From the NCBI GenBank assembly GCA_905478795.1, contig CAJQJX010000003.1, positions 1 to 64,000 of the forward strand: DNA of 64,000 bases, written 5' to 3'. Under the pieces are notes generated by a model, which did no database searches, had not been told where the DNA came from, and was given only the letters and a program-made list of their open reading frames with translations. This DNA is from an uncultured Flavobacteriales bacterium (GTDB taxonomy: Bacteria; Bacteroidota; Bacteroidia; Flavobacteriales_D; Sanyastnellaceae). The position numbers and the translations under genes are program-made. This document shows positions 18,094-26,199 of this stretch, one piece after another (within the stretch, counting starts at the first letter, position 1; the number at the start of each line of letters is the position of its first letter).

Positions 18094-20040
18094 ATGCTCT
18101 TACGCACCGCCCTCTCCCTGTTCGCCATCCTCTGCCTCACCCCGTGGGGAAGGGCCAACGACGACCAAGAAAAAGAAGTCCGCCACAGCATTGACCACGT
18201 CACCGTCTACAGGCAGGGCGCCCAAATCAAGCGCACCACTTCCACCGTGGTTCCAGCGGGAACCGCCACCCTCGTCTTTCCGGATCTGCCCACCGCCATC
18301 GATCCGAGCGAAGTCCGCATCACGGGGACGGGCGACTTCACCATCCTCTCCGTGACCCACCGGTACCACACCGATACCCTCAGTGGGGCCGAGAGTCAGG
18401 CCGAACGCGAACGGCTCCAGAAAGAACGCAACGACCTCTACCATCGGATGCAACAGGAGCAGCATTGGTACACCATCCTGGACAAGGAGGAACAACTCCT
18501 CGCCTCCCACACGCAGTTTTCCGTGAAGGACAGCGGTGTCGACCTGAGTCGCCTCATCGATGCCACCCGCTTCATGCGCGAGCGCCGCATTGAATTGCTC
18601 CAAGAACGTCAAGCCATCGACAAGCGCATCGCCGAAATGCAGGCTTCCCTCACCAAGCTGGACCTTGCCATGGGCGCACTGCCACCACTCCGCACCGAAA
18701 CCCACCTCGAAATCCTCATCCATACGGAAGCCCAGGCCCAGGCGAGCGGCGCCATCAGCTTTGGCTACTGGATGCAGAACGCCGGCTGGGACCCGGCCTA
18801 CAATGCCCGCGTAGAAAGCGTGGCCGACCCACTGAAGCTGGAGAGCATCGCCCTGGTGCGCCAACAGACCGGGGAGGACTGGGACCGGGTCAACCTCAGC
18901 GTATCGACCGGCACCCCCAACCGCAACCGGTCCAAGCCCAACCTTTCCCCCTGGTTTCTCCACGCCAACCACCACGGGGCACGCGGTGCCGCTGCCGCCA
19001 CAGCCGCTGCCGCCAACAATTGGCTCAAAGCCCAACCCTACAACCCTGCAGTGCGGCAGGTCCGCGGCCAGCTTTACGACGCCCAAGGACAACCCCTCAT
19101 CGGGGCCACCGTGAGCGTGCCCGGTGGAAGGGCCACCGTCACGGATGTCAACGGCTTCTACATGATCGACGTGCCCGGCAATGCACGCAACATCAGTTAC
19201 CAGAGTGTGGGCATGGTCGCCGAGAACATCGCCGTTTCCAACAACGTCATGAACGTCGCACTCGCGCCTGCCTTGGAGGTGCTGGATGAGGTGTCCGTTG
19301 CCTACTTCGCGGACGGCATCGCAGTAGAAGACGAGGAGCGCGGATCTCTATTTGGAAGCCGCAAAGAACGAGAGGCCCAACGTGCAGCGCAGGCGTTTGA
19401 TTACGCCTCGGTCAGCGTGCAGTCCACTCCTACACAGACGCGGTTCGACATCGACGCCAAATACTCCATCGCCTCGGACGGCATCGTCCAGTCGGTGCGC
19501 ATCAAGAACATGGAGGTTCCCGCGGAATTCCTCTACGAAGCCACGCCGAAACTGGACGCCCAAGCGTACCTGATGGCCCACATCATGGACTGGGAGGAAC
19601 TGGACCTCATCAGCGGCCGGCTGCGCATCTACTTTGAGGACGATTTCGTGGGGGAGAGCTCGTTGGCCCTCAACCTCGCCTCTGACACCCTCAGCCTTTC
19701 CCTCGGTCCCGATCCGGCCATTCAAGTCCGCCGCAAACTGGAGGGCCACAACAACAAGACAAACGTGATCACCGGGAAACGTGAACTGGAGCGAGAATGG
19801 GAAATCACGGTGGACAACCGGAAAAAACTGCCCATCCGCATCGTCATCGACGACCAACTTCCGCTGTCCAATGACGAGGACGTAGAGGTCAAAGCCGCAG
19901 CGCTCGGAGGCGGAAAACTTGACAAGGACACCGGAAGGGTCGAATGGGACATCACTGTGAAGCCTGGACAGCGTCAAGACCTCCGGTTCAAGTACAGCGT
20001 CCAGGCGCCAAAAGAGACGCCCATTCGACTGGACAGCTAA
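18094..20040 (+). CDS. DUF4139 (MuiA-like) exported protein with a carboxypeptidase-like insert
   Basis: A 648-residue protein with a signal peptide from ATG 18094 (MLLRTALSLFAILCL); the in-frame GTG at 18064 is a less likely start. The N-terminal part (about 30-230) is DUF4140-like, with a coiled-coil stretch rich in E, Q and R. A carboxypeptidase-D regulatory-like beta-sandwich sits at about 320-400 (GQPLIGATVSVPGGRATVTD). The C-terminal half is DUF4139, ending with DLRFKYSVQAPKE. The family is called mucoidy inhibitor A-like; its biochemical role is unsettled. The insert splits the two DUF4139 halves. A strong terminator follows. Confidence 0.85.
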   Translation: MLLRTALSLFAILCLTPWGRANDDQEKEVRHSIDHVTVYRQGAQIKRTTSTVVPAGTATLVFPDLPTAIDPSEVRITGTGDFTILSVTHRYHTDTLSGAESQAERERLQKERNDLYHRMQQEQHWYTILDKEEQLLASHTQFSVKDSGVDLSRLIDATRFMRERRIELLQERQAIDKRIAEMQASLTKLDLAMGALPPLRTETHLEILIHTEAQAQASGAISFGYWMQNAGWDPAYNARVESVADPLKLESIALVRQQTGEDWDRVNLSVSTGTPNRNRSKPNLSPWFLHANHHGARGAAAATAAAANNWLKAQPYNPAVRQVRGQLYDAQGQPLIGATVSVPGGRATVTDVNGFYMIDVPGNARNISYQSVGMVAENIAVSNNVMNVALAPALEVLDEVSVAYFADGIAVEDEERGSLFGSRKEREAQRAAQAFDYASVSVQSTPTQTRFDIDAKYSIASDGIVQSVRIKNMEVPAEFLYEATPKLDAQAYLMAHIMDWEELDLISGRLRIYFEDDFVGESSLALNLASDTLSLSLGPDPAIQVRRKLEGHNNKTNVITGKRELEREWEITVDNRKKLPIRIVIDDQLPLSNDEDVEVKAAALGGGKLDKDTGRVEWDITVKPGQRQDLRFKYSVQAPKETPIRLDS

Positions 20041-20087
20041 GTCCATTGCGCACGTTTATGCTGCTCTACTGATTCCAACTGCCCACA

Positions 20088-20117
20088 GAAAAGGCCCGCC
20101 AAAAGCGGGCCTTTTCC
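20088..20117. terminator. Bidirectional intrinsic terminator
   Basis: A perfect 12-base inverted repeat, GAAAAGGCCCGC paired with GCGGGCCTTTTC around a five-base loop. T-rich flanks occur on both strands between the convergent DUF4139 and amidohydrolase genes. Confidence 0.85.
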
Positions 20118-20142
20118 TTGCCGTAGTCTTCTCAAGCTAACC

Positions 20143-21510
20143 TCAACGGTCGCCTGCGGCGCGCTGGGCGTCGTACTTGGCCTTGTACTTCTCGTAGAGC
20201 TGGATCTGCTTGTTATCGAGCACCACATCGCGTCCCTGAATCCACGCATGGCGCACATCATTGCCCATCATGTCGAGGGCGTCTCCAGCGGAGATAAACA
20301 ACGTCGCATCCTTGCCCCGCTCCAAGGAACCGCAGGTCGCATCGATGCCCAGAATCTTCGCCGTCGACAAGGTCAAGGCGGCCACAGCCTGCTCGTACTC
20401 CAAGCCATAAGCCACCGCCGTGCCCGCATAAAACGGCAGGTTCCGCGTATTCATTTCGGGCATGCGCCCCTCTCCCTGCAGACAATATTCCACCCCCTCG
20501 TCTTCAAGGAGCTTGGGCAACTTGTAAGGAAGGTCGATGTCATCTTCTGCAAAGCGGGGGACCGAGTGGGTGCGCAACAACATCACCGCGATGTCATTTT
20601 CTCGCAACGGATCGGCCATCATCCAACTGTCCACACCGCCGACCAGCACCACCCGCTCAAGGTCTTGGGCCCGCTTAAAGCGAATGACCTCCGCGATTTG
20701 CTTGGCGTCGTTTGCATGGACAAACAGGGTGGCCGCCCCCTTGGCACTGCGGTCTCCAGCGGCAAACAATCCACGCATGGCTTCCATGCGCAAGTCGCGC
20801 TTGTCGGTTTGACCTGCAGCATAGGCACGGGCGCGGTCAAAGAAGTCCGTGATTTCGTGCAACTTCTGGTCGTACGTCTTGCGCTTCCGCAGTTGCGCCC
20901 GCCCATCTTCATAATGCTTGTGGTGCGACGAAGGCCAATACAGGTGAATGCCATCATCCGCACGAATGACCGCGTCTTCCCAATTCCAAGCGTCAAACTG
21001 AACGACAGAACTGGATCCGCCAATGACCCCTCCACGCGGGGTAATCTGCCCCATCAACACCCCATTGGTCCGAACCGTCGGCGTGATGTCCGAGGCCGCA
21101 TTGTAGGCGATGACACTGCGCACATTGGGCTTAAAAGTGCCCACCTCTTGGTAGTCGCGAGAGGCGCGAACTGCGGCAACTTCCATGAGGCCCAAGGTGC
21201 TATTGGGTGCAATAAAGCCCGGGTAAATCTGCATGCCCGTCACATCCACCACACGGTTGTAACGCTTCTGATCCACCTCGCGGGCAGTGCCCACGAAATT
21301 GATGATGCCGTCCTCAAATCCAATGGCGGCATTGTCGATGAACTCCCCTGTTCCGAGGTGGGCTGTGCCGCCGACCACAAGGATGCTCTCCATTTGTGAC
21401 GCCCCAGGTGTCAAGTTGGGTTGGGCCAAGACTGCACCGGAAAAGGCGAGAATGGTAAGGAGAATTGAAACTCTCATGACTTTGAAATTCAGTGTTGCAA
21501 TGCAGTTCAT
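20143..21510 (-). CDS. Amidohydrolase-family protein, probably metal-site degenerate
   Basis: A 455-residue exported member of the amidohydrolase superfamily. The ATG at 21510 overlaps the upstream gene's stop in an ATGA arrangement. An alternative ATG at 21477 would place the signal peptide (MRVSILLTILAFSGAVLAQ) right at the N-terminus. The small N-terminal beta-domain (ILVVGGTAHLGTGEF) and the C-terminal return of that domain (GSLERGKDATLFISAGD) are clear. However, the HxH metal motif expected after the YPGF segment is absent (YPGFIAPNSTLGLMEV), and no terminal catalytic Asp is apparent. It may be a non-catalytic partner of the larger protein encoded just upstream. Confidence 0.85.
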   Translation of the reverse strand: MNCIATLNFKVMRVSILLTILAFSGAVLAQPNLTPGASQMESILVVGGTAHLGTGEFIDNAAIGFEDGIINFVGTAREVDQKRYNRVVDVTGMQIYPGFIAPNSTLGLMEVAAVRASRDYQEVGTFKPNVRSVIAYNAASDITPTVRTNGVLMGQITPRGGVIGGSSSVVQFDAWNWEDAVIRADDGIHLYWPSSHHKHYEDGRAQLRKRKTYDQKLHEITDFFDRARAYAAGQTDKRDLRMEAMRGLFAAGDRSAKGAATLFVHANDAKQIAEVIRFKRAQDLERVVLVGGVDSWMMADPLRENDIAVMLLRTHSVPRFAEDDIDLPYKLPKLLEDEGVEYCLQGEGRMPEMNTRNLPFYAGTAVAYGLEYEQAVAALTLSTAKILGIDATCGSLERGKDATLFISAGDALDMMGNDVRHAWIQGRDVVLDNKQIQLYEKYKAKYDAQRAAGDR

Positions 21511-24500
21511 CGGTTCTCCTCGGTCATCGTGTCACAATGGTAGTGGGGTGGAATCCGTTCCATCGGCTTCCGTTTGTCGGCGCCCGGAGCGTCCAACATT
21601 TTCTGAATCAGGCGGGCCCGCTCACTGCGAATCGCCTGACGCATCACTTTGTCTTCCTCTAAATCAAACAAGCGGCGGCCATCCACAAACGTCTGCTCGC
21701 ATTGGGCGTAGACCGAAAGCGGGTGGCTGGACCACACCACGAGGTCCGCATCCTTTCCGGCTTCCAAAGAGCCCATGCGATCGTCCAAATGCAACAGTTT
21801 GGCCGGGTTAAGCGTGACAAACTTCAGCGCCTCCTCTTCTGGTACCCCTCCGTATTTCACCGCTTTGGCAGCCTCCTGATTCAGGCGGCGGGCCATCTCG
21901 CGGTCATCCGAATTGAATGCCGTCACCACGCCGTTCTCCCACAGCAGCGCTCCGTTGTAAGGAATGGCATCCTTGACTTCGAATTTGTACGCCCACCAAT
22001 CGCTAAAACTCGAACCACCCGCACCGTGCTCGGCCATCTTATCGGCCACCTTGTAGCCTTCCAAAATGTGGGTAAAGGTGTTCAAAGTGAAGCCCATGGA
22101 GTCGGCCACGTGCATCAGCATGTTGATCTCGTCTTGGCGGTAACTGTGACAAGTGACAAAGCGCTCGGACTCGAGGATTTGCAACAGCGTTTCAAGCTCG
22201 AGGTCACGGCGGGGCTTTTTAGGGCCGCCACCCTTGCGCAGCACCCTGCGGGATGTTGCCTTCCGCTTGGCCTTGTATTGGGCCCACTCCTCTCCGTACT
22301 CCCGAGCGCGGTGGAAATGATCATAATACACCTGCTCCACCCCCATTCGGGTCTGCGGGAAGCGCACCGTTTGGTAATCGCCCCAATTCGATTGCTTGAC
22401 GTTCTCGCCAAGGGCAAACTTGATGAAAGGATCAGCCCCTTCAATCAACATCTCTTCCGGTGTCTGTCCCCAGCGGAACTTGATGATGCCGCTCTGGCCT
22501 CCGATCGGGTTGGCCGAACCATGCAAGATTTGCCCTGCTGTCACGCCACCCGCAAGGTGACGGTATACGTTGACGTCCTCACTGTTGACCACCGTTCCAA
22601 TGCTCACCTCAGCACTGGACGCTTGCGTTCCTTCGTTGATGCCGCGGCTTGCCGCAATGTGGGTGTGTTCATCCAGGATGCCCGGCGTAATGTGCTTTCC
22701 GGAGGCATCGATGCGGGTCAGTGTTGGGGCGATTTTGCCAAATACCTCGGCAGGATCGAGGTCCTTTCCAACCGCCACAATCCGGCCATTATGCACCATG
22801 ACCTCTCCATCCTCGATTTTGCCTGCCTCACCGCAGGTCCAGACTGTCGCGCCCACAAAGTGCCAACTGCCCTGCTCGGGCAATTGCGTGCGGCCATAAG
22901 CGCTGAACGGGTACAACAATGGACCAGGGCCAAAATCCTCATCATCGGCTTCACCCTCTGCAGTGGTATCCTCGCCCTGCTTTTCGGATTCAGCAGAATT
23001 GCCGTTGGCCTCTTGACGAAGGGCTGCCCATTCTGTCCAAACGCCATCGGGACGTTCTCCGCGTCCATCAATGATTCGGCTTCCTTCGTACACATTGCCC
23101 ACCAAGCGGTAGGTTCCTTGCGCATCATCCATCAAGCGCAACACCAAATCGCGACCATCCAAACTGACCTTGGCTTTGCCCGCCAATGAGTCGATGTTGT
23201 CCTCTGTCGTTCCCGCCGGCCACCAGCGGCCACTGGGCCCCTTGTCCCCTTCCTTGAGTTCGAGTACCAAGTCCCGACCGTCCAAATTCAGGCTGTATCG
23301 ACCGGCAATCTGCACGCTTTCCAAAGCCTCCATTTCGTGGCGATCGCCTTGGACCACATTCCAATGCAACGTGCTCCCCTCTTCAAAGATGGGCCCGTCT
23401 GTCACGAGGAAGTTGGCCTCCAAACCTGGAGCCAATCGACCCACCCTGTCCGACGCGCCAATCATTTCGGCAGGCACTCGGGTCAATGCATCCAAGGCCT
23501 TATTGGCGTCCAGTCCATGGGCCACTGCCTGGCGCACATTGGCCAGAAAGTCGCGGCCCTTATTCACCCCGTGCATGGTCAAGGCCATGGGGATGCCCGC
23601 AGCCGCCACCTTGGCAGGGTTGTAAGGCGCCCACTCCCAATCCTTCATGTCGGAAAGCGAAACAAGGCGCGTTAAGTATGGGTCACTCACATCAATGGCC
23701 GTGGGAAAATCTACAGGCACAATCAACGCACCCCCCGTGGCACTGATGTCATCCAATCGGCGGTATGATTCACCTCCACCGAGGAAGGCATACTGAACGC
23801 CAAACTCGTCGCCCACCTTGTCGGCCCGCAAAACATCCAACCAATTGCCCGCAGCAAAAAAGTGCGGCAAATCCGCCGAGGCAGAAAAGGCCTCCAATGA
23901 GAGGTTCCGTTCTTCTGGCGCTTCGTATTGGGCATACCATTCTGCATCACAATAGGTTTGGCGCAACAAAGCGATGCTGCCCATGAGGGAACTCGGATAA
24001 CTCTGTTTTGACGTGCCTTTGGAAAAGCTGTGCCAAGCGGCGACAGTGGGTTCCAACATCGATTCATTGGCGTTGTCCCCCAAGGCCACAAGGGCTGCGG
24101 TTCCCCGCACAATCCCATCCTGTCTGTGCGTCAACACAGCGCCAAAACCTCCCTGAAGGTGTTCCTTGGCGGCCTTCTCACTGGGCACGAAGGCCTCGGC
24201 AGCGCGGTATTCTGGATGCAGTGCACTGTTCCAACCCATGGCCGCCTTGGTGTCCTCCCGGTCGTAATGAGGCTTTCCATCCCAACCCGAACGCTCCCCC
24301 TTCTTTAGTCCCCACCCTGCATACAGGTCCACAAACGAAGGATAGATTTCCTTGCCTGAAAGGTCGTGGCGGACCGCTGGCTCAGTGGACGAATAAGGCC
24401 CTGCTCCCACCGCTTCAATGCGGCCACGGCGCACCACAAGGTGGCCGCCTGCAATCGCCTCATCGGCAGAAACATGAATGATAGCGCCCTCGTAAACGTG

Positions 24501-24620
24501 CAATTCTACACGGGCGTCCGGCGTCCCGTTAACCGGAAAAGTGGAGCTGGATTGTGCATGGGCAAAGCCTGCGGTAGCGAAGGCGAACACTACACTGGCA
24601 AAGTGGGTGATGCGGGTCAT
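21507..24620 (-). CDS. Large exported amidohydrolase with two amidohydrolase-like domains
   Basis: A 1037-residue protein. Start at ATG 24620 (MTRITHFASVVFAFATAGFAHAQ) gives a signal peptide; the frame extends to 24686. The N-terminal amidohydrolase-like domain lacks the HxH motif (YPSFVDLYAGWGL). The second domain keeps it (PGILDEHTHIAAS), together with later ligands in FVTCHSYRQDE, FTHILEGYK and FNSDD, so only this half looks catalytic. It ends with DRMGSLEAGKDADLVVW. Related proteins act on cyclic amides or dipeptides; the substrate here is not predictable. It is translationally coupled to the smaller amidohydrolase, a pairing common in Bacteroidota. Confidence 0.87.
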   Translation of the reverse strand: MTRITHFASVVFAFATAGFAHAQSSSTFPVNGTPDARVELHVYEGAIIHVSADEAIAGGHLVVRRGRIEAVGAGPYSSTEPAVRHDLSGKEIYPSFVDLYAGWGLKKGERSGWDGKPHYDREDTKAAMGWNSALHPEYRAAEAFVPSEKAAKEHLQGGFGAVLTHRQDGIVRGTAALVALGDNANESMLEPTVAAWHSFSKGTSKQSYPSSLMGSIALLRQTYCDAEWYAQYEAPEERNLSLEAFSASADLPHFFAAGNWLDVLRADKVGDEFGVQYAFLGGGESYRRLDDISATGGALIVPVDFPTAIDVSDPYLTRLVSLSDMKDWEWAPYNPAKVAAAGIPMALTMHGVNKGRDFLANVRQAVAHGLDANKALDALTRVPAEMIGASDRVGRLAPGLEANFLVTDGPIFEEGSTLHWNVVQGDRHEMEALESVQIAGRYSLNLDGRDLVLELKEGDKGPSGRWWPAGTTEDNIDSLAGKAKVSLDGRDLVLRLMDDAQGTYRLVGNVYEGSRIIDGRGERPDGVWTEWAALRQEANGNSAESEKQGEDTTAEGEADDEDFGPGPLLYPFSAYGRTQLPEQGSWHFVGATVWTCGEAGKIEDGEVMVHNGRIVAVGKDLDPAEVFGKIAPTLTRIDASGKHITPGILDEHTHIAASRGINEGTQASSAEVSIGTVVNSEDVNVYRHLAGGVTAGQILHGSANPIGGQSGIIKFRWGQTPEEMLIEGADPFIKFALGENVKQSNWGDYQTVRFPQTRMGVEQVYYDHFHRAREYGEEWAQYKAKRKATSRRVLRKGGGPKKPRRDLELETLLQILESERFVTCHSYRQDEINMLMHVADSMGFTLNTFTHILEGYKVADKMAEHGAGGSSFSDWWAYKFEVKDAIPYNGALLWENGVVTAFNSDDREMARRLNQEAAKAVKYGGVPEEEALKFVTLNPAKLLHLDDRMGSLEAGKDADLVVWSSHPLSVYAQCEQTFVDGRRLFDLEEDKVMRQAIRSERARLIQKMLDAPGADKRKPMERIPPHYHCDTMTEENR

Positions 24621-24721
24621 GATGTTGGAATCGGTTCGAGAGGCAAGATATTGGGAACCCTCGAAGCTCTGCACAGGCACGTCCATGTAGTTCGCAAGGT
24701 CAACTGTTCGATATTCGCTGT

Positions 24722-25357
24722 ATGAGCCAACCCGTCAGTGTGTATGCGGAAATGACCCCCAATCCAGAGGTCATGAAATTCGTTTCAGACCGCCCCCTCA
24801 TCGCAGGGTCAGACCAAGCCGAGTTTAACAGCAAAGCCTCTACTGTAGGCTATTCCAGCCTCGCAGAAGAACTGTTCAACTTCCCGTTTGTCACCGGTGT
24901 CTTCATCAGCGGCGGGTTTGTTTCCGTGACCAAGGACGACACGATTGGATGGGAAATGATCGTGATGCAGATGCGCGAATACATCCAAAGCTGGCTCTCA
25001 GAAAACGAAACTGCGGTAGAGAAGATCCCCCCTGTGCTTCCTCAATCTGCCATGGCAGCTGAAAACAAGGCGGCTTCTGCAGAGACCGAAGGGGCAGTAC
25101 AACTGAATGATGCGGACATTGTCCCCTCCGAACACGACGAAGCCATTGTGGCCCTCCTCGAAGAATTCGTTCGCCCAGCTGTAGAAGCGGACGGTGGCGC
25201 CATTGACTTCCGGGCATTCGTGGAAGGCACTGTGCATGTTCGTTTACGCGGTGCATGCGCCGGGTGCCCCTCTTCTACGGCCACCTTAAAAGACGGCATC
25301 GAACGGCTGCTCACATCTAAGATCGACGCCGTCCAATCCGTCGTCGCCTCTGTCTAA
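24722..25357 (+). CDS. NifU-like Fe-S cluster scaffold protein (Nfu)
   Basis: A 211-residue Fe-S carrier. The N-terminal Nfu domain (residues 1-90) starts VYAEMTPNPEVMKFV and includes LFNFPFVTGVFISGGFVSV. A variable acidic linker follows. The C-terminal NifU domain includes FVRPAVEADGGAIDF and the cluster-binding CAGCPSS, where two Cys form the CxxC. It delivers 4Fe-4S clusters to client enzymes in the cytoplasm. A near -7 box (GATATTCG) ends shortly before the ATG. It is followed four bases later by the XRE/S24 regulator, so the two may be co-transcribed. Confidence 0.94.
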   Translation: MSQPVSVYAEMTPNPEVMKFVSDRPLIAGSDQAEFNSKASTVGYSSLAEELFNFPFVTGVFISGGFVSVTKDDTIGWEMIVMQMREYIQSWLSENETAVEKIPPVLPQSAMAAENKAASAETEGAVQLNDADIVPSEHDEAIVALLEEFVRPAVEADGGAIDFRAFVEGTVHVRLRGACAGCPSSTATLKDGIERLLTSKIDAVQSVVASV

Positions 25358-25361
25358 CACC

Positions 25362-26105
25362 ATGGCCGACCCCTCCCGCATCGGATCACAGTTGCGCCAC
25401 CTCCGTAAACAACGGGGCTGGACCCAAACGGAATTGGCGGAGCGCACCGGACTGAAGCGGACCGCTTTAGGGGCTTATGAAGAAGGACGGGCAGAGCCCC
25501 GCCTAGCGGCCCTGGTTCGACTGGCCCATATCCTTGATGTCTCCCTAGATGCCTTGGTGCTTGGAGGGACAGAGGGGCGCATGGAGCAGGATGTCCGCGT
25601 TTTGCCCATCCCCGTTGACCGGGACGAAAAATCAGAACGCATTTCTGCCGTGAGTGCAAAAGCGGCAGCAGGTTATGCATCGGGATTGGGAGACCCCGAA
25701 TGGATTGCCGCTCTGCCACATTTTTCCTTACCCCTTCCAGAAGTGCCACAAGACCGCACCTTGCGGTTTTTCCAAATTGAAGGTGACAGCATGTTGCCTT
25801 TGCCAAGCGGCACATGGGTGTTGGCTGAATTCGTGGAGCAGATGGAACACATGGGAGGAGGCCGGCCCTACATCATCTCTACCAAGGGAGATGGCCTGCT
25901 GTTCAAACGCGTCGAAAACAGATTGGATCGCGAGGGGGATTTTATGCTGGTTTCCAACAACGCCCAGTTCGCGCCTTACCCCTACGACCCGTCCCAAATT
26001 CGGGAAGCCTGGAGGGCCATTGGTTGGTTTTCAACCGATTGGCCTCAAACCTCCGCCGAAATCGCTTCTACCCTCGCTGCTCTCAAGTCACGAATAAAGG
26101 GTTAA
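25362..26105 (+). CDS. XRE-family repressor with a LexA-like S24 peptidase domain
   Basis: A 247-residue regulator. Residues 6-68 form an HTH_3 DNA-binding domain (LRKQRGWTQTELAERTGLK). Residues 130-247 form an S24/LexA-like domain with candidate nucleophile Ser143 (IEGDSML) and general base Lys182 (LLFKRV). An Ala-Gly bond at 103-104 (KAAAGYAS) is a candidate self-cleavage site, as in LexA and CI. No phage genes are nearby. A damage-induced autocleaving repressor is therefore plausible. Possible targets are the DinB-SRAP-DnaE cassette 2 kb downstream, or phage-like genes elsewhere. Start at ATG 25362, four bases after nfu. Confidence 0.88.
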   Translation: MADPSRIGSQLRHLRKQRGWTQTELAERTGLKRTALGAYEEGRAEPRLAALVRLAHILDVSLDALVLGGTEGRMEQDVRVLPIPVDRDEKSERISAVSAKAAAGYASGLGDPEWIAALPHFSLPLPEVPQDRTLRFFQIEGDSMLPLPSGTWVLAEFVEQMEHMGGGRPYIISTKGDGLLFKRVENRLDREGDFMLVSNNAQFAPYPYDPSQIREAWRAIGWFSTDWPQTSAEIASTLAALKSRIKG

Positions 26106-26187
26106 ACACCGTGTTTTTTATAACGAAAACCGTATAAACGTCTACAAAACGACAAGTCATACAGTGGTGTAATCGGAAGTCTGTTGC

Positions 26188-26195
26188 TATCTTTC
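26188..26195 (+). promoter_or_regulatory. Possible -7 box for the metalloprotease-like gene
   Basis: TATCTTTC is one base off TANNTTTG and ends four bases before the ATG at 26200. The preceding 90 bases are AT-rich with several AAACG repeats. Confidence 0.4.
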
Positions 26196-26199
26196 TATT

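Noticed and set aside
21702-23189. Plus-strand open frame of 495 codons
   Set aside because: Antisense to the large amidohydrolase. Its composition is biased and no motif is seen.
26104-26116. AAACAC-C-GTGTTT dyad after the XRE/S24 stop
   Set aside because: The one-base spacer cannot form a hairpin. It might be an operator, but a 13-bp dyad without a second copy is too weak to annotate.
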